A DNA stretch of 20,189 nucleotides from Hofstenia miamia (lineage: Eukaryota; Xenacoelomorpha; Acoela; Hofsteniidae), in contig CABFPE010000095.1 in assembly GCA_900660155.1 (NCBI GenBank), forward strand, positions 1,613,413 through 1,633,601. The letters run 5' to 3'. The notes under the pieces are model-generated. The model did not search any database and was not told where the DNA came from. It was given only the letters and a program-made list of their open reading frames with translations. The translations under genes and the position numbers were made by a program. Positions 1 through 9,371 of the stretch are shown here, piece after piece; position 1 is the first letter of the stretch; each line of letters opens with the position of its first letter.

Positions 1-1104
1 ACATTCTGCACTGATTTACTATGAATAAAAATCAATGTTTTAATTCATATGTCAGCTATGCAGGTGATTTTCGAACACAAAACATTACTATATCCTTTAG
101 ATAGTCAATATATATGTACTTATGGTGAAGGTTTTAAAAAAGACTATAATAATTGATGGTAAATTTACAAACATTAAAAAATTGTTTGGTGCAATACTTT
201 TGAACGACACTGTAAAGTCAATTTTGCCAGTTTCGACACTTTTGGTTAATTTTTGTTTGTTTTCATGACAATAATCTATCAATCAATTAAGTTCATTTAA
301 GAAATCAGGTTTTTGAAGGAATTTAATGATTCAGAAGTTGTTTATCGTTAACTAATTCGAACTGATGCGTGTTATCACTGTTCGGAGGCAAAACAGCAAT
401 TAAATCGAGGTAATATAACAGTTGTGTTAGCTTTAAACAGTGATTCGAAACACAGGGTATTGTATTTAAAACTATTGGTATGGAACACATTGCCACTAAT
501 TGACAGAGATATTTAACCATGAATAGCATTTTCTTCCCGCCAAATCAACATCACCATAACACATTTCTTTGCTACAAGCAGTTCAGTCTTAAATTTATAA
601 AGCTGGGAGTGCATACAATTTTAGACTATTTTAACGGCTGAAACAGTTAGTAGCAGTAAACCAGACAATCTCACACTGTGTCAAGTGCACAACACGCAGC
701 CCTGGTTGAACGTGTTTATGAGCCTGTTATTGCAAAGGGGGCTCATCAATGCTAGACAAAAGCTGTGGACCATGCGGATTAGTTTACTAATGCTTACGGC
801 CAACAAGAAACATAGTTTCTTAGTCAGCCTTAATAATGGTTGCATACGGATAGGTGAGATATGTAGTTAATATATTTAAGTTCATGTACCTAAAACATTC
901 CTAATTGCAATTTGAATTGAGCTGACATGGATAATTATATAAATAGAAGTTTTGCAATATAAGTTATAAGTAACTTAGATGGTAATGTATTGAAAACATT
1001 TTAATGGTGTAATTGGTAGTCATTTTAGTAGATCTTGAATTATATCAACAAGAGTGTAGAAAAAATATATCGATTCAAATTTCAACATTATTGAATAAGT
1101 CCTA
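1..1104. other. A+T-rich non-coding stretch with a G+C-rich patch
   Basis: I recognise no gene here. Short open frames on the minus strand (97-282 and 323-529) match no family I know and have no supporting splice or promoter context. The exception is about 660-855, where base composition rises to near 50% G+C (59 of 120 bases over 661-780) against roughly 30% around it. The patch ends at 853 with a good splice-donor sequence, ATAG|GTGAGAT. It could be a 5' exon of the downstream three-finger gene or an old insertion. Neither is shown. Confidence 0.4.
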
Positions 1105-1335
1105 ATGTTTACAGATATTCCTTTTTATCAAATGTCCAAACCAATATCAACGTTTTTTAAAAGAAAAGATAGAGAAGATGACATCAATTCAATTTTAAAT
1201 ACAAAAAAGGTGTGTGTTGAAAAGGTCGACATTTTTTATGATTCTTCGTATTCTGAATCTGATAATGTTTCTGAAACGGATGAAATAAATATGGATTCTT
1301 TGCCTACTATTTCAAGGTATTTGAAACAGCAATGA
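1105..1335 (+). pseudogene. hAT transposase, N-terminal fragment (ZMYM1-like)
   Basis: This is the amino end of a hAT-superfamily transposase of the kind often annotated in animal genomes as zinc finger MYM-type protein 1-like. The likely start is the ATG at 1132, giving MSKPISTFFKRK, a basic S-x-F-F opening typical of that family, followed by an acidic serine-rich linker and LPTISRYLKQQ before a stop at 1333. The next part of the protein resumes only after an inverted-repeat insertion (1392-1561), so the frame is broken. Family assignment rests on the downstream TTF and DUF4371 regions in the same orientation. Confidence 0.6.
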
Positions 1336-1391
1336 CGGTTTTAACTTATTACACTGTATGGCGTACATTTCATAATAAACTATATTTGAGA

Positions 1392-1561
1392 GTTGGTACT
1401 TTTTTTCATTCTTGAAAATCTCAAATTTTCCAAATTTATCTCAAATCCTTCCAAGATTATTATTTAATGGACACATTTCCATTATAAAAATTACTGCAAG
1501 TGTCGATTCTTAGAGTAATTTGGACGATTTGAGATTTTATAGAATGAAAAAAAATACCAAC
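1392..1561. mobile_element. 170-bp inverted-repeat insertion (MITE-like) in hAT
   Basis: The two ends form imperfect inverted repeats of about 45 bp. The left arm (1392-1436) begins GTTGGTAC and the right arm (1517-1561) ends with its complement, ATACCAAC; I count five mismatches. It separates the N-terminal hAT fragment from the TTF domain, which restarts just after it. There is no coding capacity inside. I could not define a target-site duplication, so the superfamily is open. Confidence 0.65.
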
Positions 1562-1565
1562 CAGA

Positions 1566-1896
1566 GTATTGAAGAAAATGTTCAAAGCTTTACATGAATA
1601 TAGTAAGATAATTGCTATTTCAAGATTTCTTCCTCTTGGTCCTGAGGATATTGGGCAAGGACGAACAGATGGGCCAATGCTATCAGTGAAAATTAATTTT
1701 CCTGAAACACAATTTGGAAATAGAGCAAGATCATTTCAAAGCTCGTGATTTAAAAAATTTAAGTGGCTGGAATATTCTATAAATAGAGATACTGCATTTT
1801 GTTTTCCTTGCAGAATGTTTTCACAACCATGTAAAATCTCACATGAACAAACTTTTACAGTAACAGGATATCGTAATTGGAAGAAGGCTATGGGTA
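1566..1896 (+). pseudogene. hAT transposase, TTF zinc-finger region
   Basis: Translation in changing frames gives a DIG motif followed by a proline/glycine-rich stretch, an FPETQFGNRARSFQ-like segment, then a WLEYS-type motif and FCFPCRMF. This is the conserved order of the TTF-type zinc-finger domain at the front of ZMYM1-like hAT transposases (FP..FG..R.FQ..WF..F.WLEYS....AFCF.CR.F). A frameshift lies near 1740-1760 between the RSFQ and FK..WLEYS parts. It joins the N-terminal fragment upstream and is cut at 1896 by a small hairpin insertion. Confidence 0.75.
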
Positions 1897-1977
1897 TTAA
1901 ACAGAGAATTTAATTTTAATTTTCCCCTTTATTTAGCATTTAGTTAAGATATAAATGTGGTAAATTCTCTGTTTAAT
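1896..1977. mobile_element. ~80-bp hairpin insertion with perfect 17-bp inverted repeats
   Basis: The 17 bases at 1896-1912 (ATTAAACAGAGAATTTA) are the exact reverse complement of 1961-1977. Each arm contains TTAA at its outer end (1897-1900 and 1973-1976), which would suit a TTAA target duplication. The insertion falls inside the hAT reading frame: the zinc-finger region ends at 1896 and the HEK...H...L.KW.DF part follows from 1983. It is very short for a transposable element and has no coding capacity. Confidence 0.6.
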
Positions 1978-3880
1978 AGCTAATGACACTGGATTCCTTC
2001 AACATGAAAAAATTCCACTACATAAAGAATCACTTTGTAAATGGGTTGATTTCCAAAAAACATGAAGCTGCTGGAACAACCATTGACATAGCTCTATCAA
2101 ATGTTAATCAAAAATTAATTCATAAAAACAGACATTATGTTAAGCAAATTGCTAAGGTGTTAAGCCTTACAGCTAGACAAAAAATTGCCCAACGAGGTCA
2201 TAGTGAATCTTAAGTAAGTCCAAATAGAGGAAACTGTTTAGAGATTTTGGAATTATTATCGGAAAATGATGAAATTTTAAATAACAAACTTAATTGTTCT
2301 CATAGATCAAAATATACATCGTCTAAGATACAAAATGAGTTATTATGGCAAATTTTATACAAAAGAAAATCTCCAAAGAAATTATTTCAGGCAGTAAAAA
2401 GTACGCGATTATGGTTGATGAAACAAAGGACATTAGTGGTAGTGAGATTTTATCAATTGTTATTAGATACATTTTTGAGAATAACGTTCATGAGGAATTT
2501 TTAGAATTTTGCTCACTTCACGAATTAAATGCTGAACACTAAACGAATGTAATTGCAACTTCTTTAAAAAAGCGAAATATTAATTTGAATGATTGTGTGG
2601 CGCAAACCTATGATGGAGCAGCAGTAATGAGTAGCCGTAATAAGGGTGTTCAAAAATTATTCCGAGAAAAATGTGCATCACATGCTGTATATATTAATTG
2701 CTATAATCATCGATTGAATCTAGTCATAGTTGAAGTAGTAAGATCAGTTAAAATAGCTGACAACTTCTTCAATCTTTTGGAGAAATTATGCGTATATATG
2801 TCATCACACGCAAAAACTATTTATCCCAACAATCCTCCAAAGTTAAAGAACTTAGTGAAACGCGATGGAGTTGTCAATATGCTGCTTGTAAGGTCGTATC
2901 AGAATTATTTCCAGCAATACAGAGTACACTGGAAAATTTGTCCGACAATTTTCAAGGCAGAAAAGGGATTGATGCTACAATGCTTAAAACTGCTTAGATT
3001 TTAAATTTGTTACATGCCTGGAGACGTTTGTACTAATATTAAGGAAGACGAAATTATTATCTGATATGTTGCAATCACCAGATTTGAACTTGTCTGCTGC
3101 GGTCAGCATGATTGAAACTTTTGTAACGGACATTAATTGTTTAAGAAGTGAACATGTTTGGAATGACATTTTTTAGCATGCAAGCGACATGGCCATAACT
3201 TGTGGAATTAATATAGATTGCAAGCAGTCAAGAAAAATTATGAATGACAAAGAAGAAATATCAAATTATTTAAGAGTGAACTTTTATTACACCACTATAG
3301 ATGCAATTTTATCAGAAATAGATCGGCGATTTTCTGAGAGCAATAAAAAGTTATTCAATGCGCTTGCTTCTTTATCCCCAAAAAGTGAAAATTTCTTATC
3401 TTTTGTAAATATTTCTTGCTTAGCTGAAAGCTATGGGATAGAGAAAGACTTTTTGCATTGGAGTTAAAGCAAGCCAAACGCCTAATAAATTCTAAAAATC
3501 AAGTGGCGTTTGCTTAAATTCAAATAATGAGCTGTATGCATTCATGGAAACATAAAGATGCATTTCCAGATCTGTATAAATAGATATCAATTTCCCTTGT
3601 TTTGCCACATACAAGTGCTTCATGCGAAAGAAGTTTTTTTGCCTTAAGCTGATTAAATTGTTTTTACGAAGTACAATGTCAGATAACCACTTATACAGTT
3701 TGGGAGTACTTGGAATTCACGTGTACCAAGCCAAAAATTTAAATTGGGACTCAGTTGTAAAGATTTTTGCAAAAAATCATAACAATTGCATTACATTGAA
3801 ATATATAGTTTGCCAAGCTTCTCTATGTATATATATATACATATACAAATTTTGGTCCCCCTGGTGCCTCCCCTAATTCC
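1978..3880 (+). pseudogene. hAT transposase, DUF4371 / RNase H-like core and dimerisation domain
   Basis: Motifs appear in family order across several frames. A GFLQHEKIPLHKE segment at ~1992 precedes L..RGHSES (~2190) and N.GNCLEILELL (~2222). YAIMVDETKDISGSE (~2402-2445) holds the first catalytic-type aspartate. Next come TYDGAAVMSSRNKGVQ (~2610) and YINCYNHRLNLVIVE (~2690), the DUF4371 core, then LSETRWSCQ (~2850). The C-terminal hAT dimerisation region (3622-3800) includes LFLRSTMSDNHLYSLGVL. Stops and frameshifts lie near 2213, 2540, 2870, 3000, 3467 and 3540-3620, so no protein is made. Orientation matches the zinc-finger part upstream and the terminal sequence at 3889-3900. Confidence 0.88.
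3828..3839. repeat. short (AT)n tract
   Basis: A short alternating AT run lies just after the end of the hAT coding remnant. It has no assignable function. Confidence 0.8.
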
Positions 3881-3888
3881 ATATTGTT

Positions 3889-3900
3889 GGTACGCCACTG
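3889..3900 (+). repeat. 3' terminal sequence of the hAT element
   Basis: GGTACGCCACTG reads inward as CAGTGGCGTACC, the kind of terminus I know from ZMYM1-like hAT elements. It lies 20-30 bases after the coding remnant, preceded by a C-rich stretch (GGTCCCCCTGGTGCCTCCCC) as is usual there. I did not find a matching copy before 1105, so the 5' end is lost or decayed. The following eight bases, TTGTTGAT, would be the target duplication but have no partner. Confidence 0.6.
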
Positions 3901-4020
3901 TTGTTGATGTTTAATCCATTTATTTCGGATAAAAGACATTTAGATTTTTCAATAAATTTATTTACGTATTGTCATTTCTCTCAAGTAGAATTTAATTGAT
4001 CAAAGAATTTTTGCCGAGCT

Positions 4021-4556
4021 TTACTTAAATTTTTTGTTCTTAATTACTTTTGTTGATTTTTCATAATTGGTCCAATTAGTCTTTGTCGGCTCGGATTTCA
4101 CAAGATCAAATAATTCTCGCTTAATTGATACTAGTTCATAGACTTGATTATTGTCAGTGTTTGAAAAAGGAAATTTAATTGCTTCAATCTTAACCCTTTG
4201 CTTCTTAATTGGTGCAACAGTGTTTAATGCTTTCTAAATTCATTTGCAATGTAATTAATCATTTGAGGTCCAGAATTTAAAGTGTAAATATAGTTAAATG
4301 GGAGGGGTGTTTTTAGTGCCATTTCCATGTTTTCATCTGAGTAAAATAAATGGTCTCTTGCCTTTATGATTTTAAATTGCTTGCTTTTAGTCGTTTTGTT
4401 ACTAATATATGTACACTTAAAACATGTTTTAAAAATATAGCAAGCGCATGCCATCTGTGGGAATGCTACTATGTTAAAACGTGTTAAAGTTACAAGCACG
4501 ATATCGCATTCTCTCTGTGTGAACACTCGCTTCATTTCCTTTTGTTTAAAGCTCAA
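4021..4556 (-). pseudogene. unrecognised minus-strand coding remnant
   Basis: The reading frame runs from an ATG at 4556 to a stop near 4224. A one-base shift at about 4225 carries it into a second open frame down to a TAA at 4021-4023. The second part reads like protein: KKQRVKIEAIKFPF, then QVYELVSIKRELFDLVKSEP, then a lysine-rich end. I see no catalytic or zinc-binding motif and do not recognise the family. It lies between the end of the hAT element and the exons of the three-finger gene, on the opposite strand. It could be part of another transposon or a degraded host exon. Conservation across the shift is my inference. Confidence 0.35.
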
Positions 4557-4631
4557 TCTTGGCTTTATTCCTCGCTTTTTGTGTGAATGTGTGTGAATGC
4601 TACTATCTTAAAACATGTGTTTAAAATACAA
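4461..4631 (+). repeat. imperfect direct repeat pair, ~35 bp, 134 bp apart
   Basis: GAATGCTACTATGTTAAAAC at 4461 recurs as GAATGCTACTATCTTAAAAC at 4595, and both copies continue with similar GTG-TTAAA-ACAA sequence. This suggests a local duplication. The first copy lies inside the unrecognised minus-strand frame and the second lies just before a candidate exon. Confidence 0.5.
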
Positions 4632-4673
4632 ATGCTGTAACGCACCGTTAGGATAAATGACTGGCTTTTTTAG

Positions 4674-4721
4674 TTGTAGCTATAAAGAACTAAATAACTA
4701 TTGTTCATATGTGAATATTAT
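4674..4721 (+). CDS. candidate small exon of the three-finger gene
   Basis: A 48-base segment sits between a good acceptor (GGCTTTTTTAG|T) and a strong donor (TAT|GTAAGTATA). Only one frame is open; it encodes CSYKELNNYC and ends with two bases of a codon. That fits the phase of the next candidate exon at 4868. The cysteines would suit the start of a Ly6 domain, but the expected C-x-x-C opening is not clear and no signal peptide exon was found upstream. This is a phase-based inference, not a family match. Confidence 0.18.
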
Positions 4722-4867
4722 GTAAGTATATGCAGGATTTGAAATTGTTTAGCCCACATGTACTTGTATAATCTAATTTCTGAATATGTAAAAACTCATA
4801 TGTTTATATTACCATTTCACTGCTTCAACAGACCAGCAAACAATTTCTTTTTATATGTTATTTTTAG

Positions 4868-4937
4868 TAAAACTAATTGCAATACTGATCCAAACACTGC
4901 GCATTCATTTGATACTAATTCAATAACTTCACATGGT
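4868..4937 (+). CDS. candidate exon of the three-finger gene, first finger
   Basis: It follows the acceptor TATGTTATTTTTAG at 4854-4867. In the frame set by its start (third base of a codon) it reads KTNCNTDPNTAHSF, resembling the C-x-DPF stretch near the front of invertebrate Ly6 proteins such as the Drosophila sleepless class. The right edge is uncertain: GT at 4938 would give the phase 0 needed by the exon at 5258, but GTCCAC is a weak donor. A better-looking break at 4935 would need a further exon that I did not find. The cysteine normally just before the second finger is also missing. Confidence 0.3.
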
Positions 4938-5257
4938 GTCCACATAAAGTAAAATCGTCTTTTAAGTCTTTTTTTGGTAATTCAATTATTGCCGCAACAA
5001 ATGCTGTCTTTATGATATCCATATTTCAAATGGATGATTGAGCAGACTTAAAATAACGAGTGCGCGTTTGACAAAATTTTGATAAACAATTTAATTCGAA
5101 AATTAAATAGCCTACGACGCATCCAACATTTTTTCACCTTATAAAGTTGGAGTTGAAGCTTAGGTACACGAATTAATCAGGAATTATTATAAGGTTTATA
5201 TTGCATGCGAAATTCAGATCGTCGGTTATTGATATTTTTGTTTATCCTGTTCTTTAG

Positions 5258-5390
5258 ATCAAAAAATATTACATTGAGAGCTCGCAAACATATGTAAAAG
5301 TTCGAGGCTGTAAGTCTGATCCAGATTTCGATATTCAATGTTCAGCTGATACTGGATTGGTAATTGGAGGAGAATCTTTATGTTCCAAAG
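5258..5390 (+). CDS. Ly6/uPAR three-finger protein, internal exon
   Basis: This 133-base exon is bounded by a pyrimidine-rich acceptor (TTTATCCTGTTCTTTAG, AG at 5256-5257) and the donor AAAG|GTAGAT at 5391. It is open in one frame for 44 codons plus one base. It carries YVKVRGC at residues 12-18, the usual start of the third finger in Ly6/uPAR domains, with further cysteines at 28 and 42. Proteins of this class are secreted or GPI-anchored modulators of receptors, channels or cell contacts; nothing here shows which. The overhanging G pairs in phase with the terminal exon at 12569, where the CC-NEDACN signature completes the domain. No signal peptide exon is assigned, so the gene is partial. 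It was not in the supplied open frames and was found from splice sites and the RGC motif. Confidence 0.6.
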
Positions 5391-5477
5391 GTAGATTTAT
5401 GTTTATCCTTTATTTTAGATTAGGCACCTTCAATTTTCTGAACATATTCTGCCCGACTATCTAACACTACATGTATA

Positions 5478-7010
5478 TCATTGATTTAAGTTTTGTTTAT
5501 GAAGTTCATTAAAACAAACTTTGTCTTTACTCAAACAAAGTTTCACTTTACATAGTGGGCATTTTCGACCTGTGTGAAGTCGTTTCTCTACTTTTAAGTC
5601 TTATTGGTTTATGCTTCACTTGATATTGGAACTTTTCGTCTTTTATTTGCTAGTGGTGTCTTTAAAAGCTGATTTTGAACACCTATTTTTCACTTGGCGA
5701 ACCATCAGCAATGCTCAGCCTAAAATCAGACCAAGTTTTAACTATATGTATAAAATGTTAGCATTAACAATAGCTGCATCCAACAATAGAAGAAATCCAA
5801 TGCCAAAACCTTTTGCTCTTTCTATGAATGGCATAAGCTGCTCTTAACTGATCAAATTTTTTATAAATTTGTTATAATAATCGATTCCCACTGTGCGGTT
5901 TATGTGCACGTGTACTCCCATGACTATTGCGTCTAGTGATAGCAACAAACTCATCATTGTTATGGAAACCAAACGTTTATCTTTCCATTTTAAATCACAG
6001 ATGTTATCATCACTTGTGAACCATTCATGTTTACCTTGTTGAAAACATTTATCCCGTCTGAGTTTTGGCATATGTTTTCTGTTAACATTTTTTGTAATTC
6101 GACAGGCTGGAATATCAGATTCTTTCAATTGAGAAGGAAATAGCTTGTGTAATAATTTTCAAATAAAATTGGATGCTAACCTTCTCAAGACCAGCAACTA
6201 GAGGTTTTACAATGCCCCTCCAAGATTTTTCTACTTTATTTCCTTCTTTTCCTTTGTAGACATTAAATTTGAACATGAAGTTGGAATTATCTGCTAAGAC
6301 CCAAACCTTGTATCCTTATTTCATAATTTTTTTTGGTAGATATTGTTTTTCTTTTGAATTTTAACACCCAGCATATTGCCTGGAATAAAACAATTCTCAA
6401 AATTTTGCTTAAACTTATCAAGATATGGTCTCACTTTGTAAAGACTCTCAAAATTTGGTTAACCTCTGGAAGGCATTACAATATTATCATTCAAATCTAT
6501 TCACTGTCATTTACTTGCAAAAGAATAGATCGGTCATAGTTGAGTTAGTAGTCCATTGATGTATATAGCTAGGGAACTTTTAAATCTCATAAGAACATTG
6601 ATTCCTAACAAAGTTCTGATTGCCTTTTGATCTATATGAGTGAAAGATTTTCTGGATTGTTGACAATATAGATTTGCTTGGAATCAATATCCTTAATGAT
6701 TTCATCAGAAAACAATAGAGGAAATATTGAATGTGGTGTAGGTTGCTTTAAATTTTTGAAATGCTTAGTAGACCATGTTCCTTGTTGAAAGTTTTGGCAA
6801 AGACTTATTTGCAAATTACCTACTCCACTTAGGATTTTGTTTGTTTGTTTGTTTTTTGTCATGCACATTTTTGTCATTCGATTAGATATTATTGGGTTCT
6901 GCATCTTTTTCATTTTCAAAAACAGTATCAGCATCTTATTCATCGAATTTTATATCAAACAGTAAAGAGCAAATTACTGTTTGGAGTTCACTATTGTTCA
7001 GTCTTTTCTT
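5478..7010 (-). pseudogene. piggyBac-family transposase
   Basis: piggyBac transposases cut and paste DNA at TTAA through an RNase H-like DDD core. Read from the right, the order is that of the family. An acidic start has DADTVFENEKDAEP (~6950-6900), then HSIFPLLFSDEIIKDI (~6740). Next are RPYLDKFKQNFENCFIP (~6430), NIYQKK (~6340), KVWVLADNSNFMFKFNVYKG (~6310-6255), and LGG-GIVKPLVAGLEKV (~6220). The segment RDKCFQQGKHEWFTSDDNIC is at ~6050, and LKWKDKRLV is the expected W-D-x-R motif. KRFWHW then LLDAAIVNANILYI is at ~5800-5745. The C-terminal Cys-rich domain (GRKCPLCKVKLCLSKDKVC, ~5560-5505) ends at a stop at 5478-5480. The ~1.5-kb span suits a protein of about 500 residues. Several stops and shifts break it. 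I could not find terminal repeats next to TTAA. Confidence 0.85.
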
Positions 7011-7879
7011 CATGCTCATTCTATGGCATATGAAATTTATTCATGAATTTTAACTAAGGCAGGTGACCCAAATAAATTATTTCTTTATAAAGTGGCAATA
7101 TAATTTATCAAATTTCGAATTGCAGTTTCTCACGTTTCTGGGGCTTATTATGTTCTATAATGCCCATAATCATTGTTTATCTTAATGCAAAAACGGATAT
7201 AACATGCTAATTTAAAATTAGTTCAAAGCTTGGTTATAACAGTGTTGCCATGCTGGCAGATTTTGGCGGCCTGAGCCGGCCAGCCGGTGTTGATATATTT
7301 TACGGTTGGTAAATGCCTGCTACGTGTTGTAGTTGTTTCTTTACTTCGACTTATTTCCCTATGCATTTTGTAACGATAAAATTTAATTGACAGCTTTTGA
7401 CCAAGAGGGATCTGCTAAAACAACCAAACCGAATATTTAAGAAAATAATTGAAATAACTTAAGAAACTGTACAGTAGGCATATTCCTTAAAATCACTTTT
7501 GTTGAAAAAAAATGCATGAGCATGCAATTAGATGAACTTTTATAGGAAATAGCTCATGGCAATGTTTAAAATCGGTTTTATTTTGAAAAACTCCCCCACC
7601 AAAGAATTTTTAGTTTTAGACATATAAATACATATTTTAAATTCTTTAAAAGGCCTTTTGTGGAATTTGAATACAAATAGAATGATAAGTAAGAAAAATT
7701 AATTGCATATTTGATTATATTTAAGCTATTTGCCGATCTGTTGTTGTTGCAAGCTGTTACAATCTTTAATTCTAGTTGTATTTACTTCATTGCATTATTT
7801 ATGTTCTGGTGTTTGTTTTAGTCTCAATTTTGCTTATAGAACTTACTTGAATTTCTGTTTTTTGTAAAATTTATTTTGA

Positions 7880-9280
7880 CTTATGTCTGACTTCACACAC
7901 ATCTTCCAAAGAAATATTACTCATTTTGAGAAAAGAAAGAAGTGTCGGAGTACAAAAATCCAACAAAATTTATCTGAGCTTTGTAAATTACCAACATAGC
8001 AACAAGTCATTAACAGATACACTACTTTGGCTGCTACAGAAAGGAGTATTAAAAGAAGATTTAAAATAATTTCTCAAGAATGTGAGAACTTGTGGATAAA
8101 ATTTAGTTTTCCAACGATTGACAAAAGATCTGTTGCAAGAAAGATGGAAAATCTATCAAGAAAAGGGAAAGAGAATTGAAAAAACCAGGTTATGCAAATT
8201 TTAATTGTATTTTTGATATTACAAAAACAAATGGAGTGTGACTAACAACTGAAGACAAAAATGTGTATCGGAAACAAATTGAAACTGACGGCAAGATCGG
8301 CTATACTACCATGAAATTAGATTCGCTTAGAAAGTCCACCCTTCTAAAAGCATAAAGCAAAAGCTATCTGACCAACCATCCTGCTCAATCACACCAAGTG
8401 ATAGAAGTGGACCACACAACGATTCTAGTGAAGACTATTCTAGTGTTAACGATTTTAGTTATACTGATTCTGATGAATGCAATTTTTCTGCTGAAAAATC
8501 CAAAAAACAAAGCAAAGTAGTGATCATGCTGTCAATTTAGTTACAACAACTAACTATCAACTAGAAAAACAGCAGCTGTTTGCAATGAACTAAAAACTTT
8601 GGAATTGATGTTAGTACACCAAGTCAATCTGCTGTTCATAAAGGTGTCATAAGAAATGGAAAGCAACTAATAAACACGTGGAAACAAGAATTGAAAAAAG
8701 AAAAATGGTGTCTTCATTTTGATGGCAAAAGAATCGGAAGAAGAGAATATCGCGTAGTTGTCTTCAAAAATCAAGAGAAAAAGTACTTCTAAAGCCAATG
8801 GTATTAAGGAATGGCAAAGCAGTAACAATATTCAGTGGTTTGAAAGAACTATTGGACAAATATGAGTTGTGGAAATCAATTGTGATGTTTGTAACGGAGA
8901 ATAATAGTGTTAACACTGGTCATAAGGAAGGTGTGATTGCTAAATTGAACCGGGAATTCGAGCATAAACATTTGACAGAACCATTATTTGTTGGATGTCA
9001 ACACCATATTCTTGATAGAGTGTTAAAATCATTTTATGGTGGGAAGACAGCTTCACCAAATATTAGTTATTCTTTTGTAGACACTATTACAGAAAATTAT
9101 TAAGAACTGAAAACAAATTTTAAAATAGTTCTGAAATAATTGATGATCATTCTCGATGGCCATATGACATGGATTTTTTTCATCACTTATTGCTTGTGGC
9201 TAAGTTTAATTTTGAAAATTGATATTTTCCAAAAATCAGCTTTAAAAATTGCACAACGCAAGGTGGAATAGCAGAGGTAT
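7880..9280 (+). pseudogene. transposase-like protein of an unnamed repetitive family
   Basis: Fragments in shifting frames keep a recognisable order. ERSIKRRFKIISQECENLW (~8040) and IDKRSVARKMENLSRKGK (~8115) come first, then a FDITKTNGVW segment (~8213). A serine/aspartate-rich linker (8390-8490) leads to CLHFDGKRIGRREYRVVVF (~8710). The best-kept part, 8798-9103, has SGLKELLDKYELW, then ENNSVNTGHKEGVIAKLN, VGCQHHILDRVLKSF and a SPNISYSFVD end. A DMDFFHHL-like part follows to ~9260. I recall multi-copy animal proteins with the pattern DGK ... D-T-x-x-NTG ... GCQHHxLD...SPN, usually listed as uncharacterised. The aspartate expected before T-x-x-NTG reads E here. Placement between inverted repeats supports a transposase role, which is inference. 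Confidence 0.6.
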
Positions 9281-9293
9281 TTACTTATTTTGG

Positions 9294-9317
9294 CATATAT
9301 ATATATATATATATATA
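9294..9317. repeat. (AT)n microsatellite
   Basis: This is an uninterrupted alternating AT tract just inside the right end of the 7466-9371 element. Confidence 0.95.
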
Positions 9318-9371
9318 GAAAATCACATGCTCATATAAAGTTGTAACAAAGTAATATGCCTACTGTACAGT

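Larger units (their letters stand above)
7466..9371 (+). mobile_element. DNA transposon remnant with 19-bp terminal inverted repeats
   Basis: The 19 bases at 7466-7484 (ACTGTACAGTAGGCATATT) are the exact reverse complement of 9353-9371. Between them is a broken coding region in the + direction, so this looks like a complete but decayed element of 1,906 bp. No clear target duplication is visible at either edge: ..TTAAGAA on the left, ACAGTTGC on the right. A (TA)n microsatellite sits close to the right end. The element lies in the long intron of the three-finger gene. Confidence 0.75.

Noticed and set aside
97..529. two minus-strand frames (61 and 68 codons) as a gene
   Set aside because: No known motif, splice sites or continuity between frames; length is within chance for A+T-rich DNA with many short frames.
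1351..1362. CACTGTATGGCGTAC resembling the hAT terminus CAGTGGCGTACC
   Set aside because: It lies after the N-terminal coding block, needs gaps to match and has no target duplication, so it is not accepted as the 5' end.
5611..5847. 78-codon + strand open frame with a hydrophobic start
   Set aside because: It is the antisense shadow of the C-terminal part of the minus-strand piggyBac remnant (LLDAAIVNANILYI region), so it is not listed as a gene.
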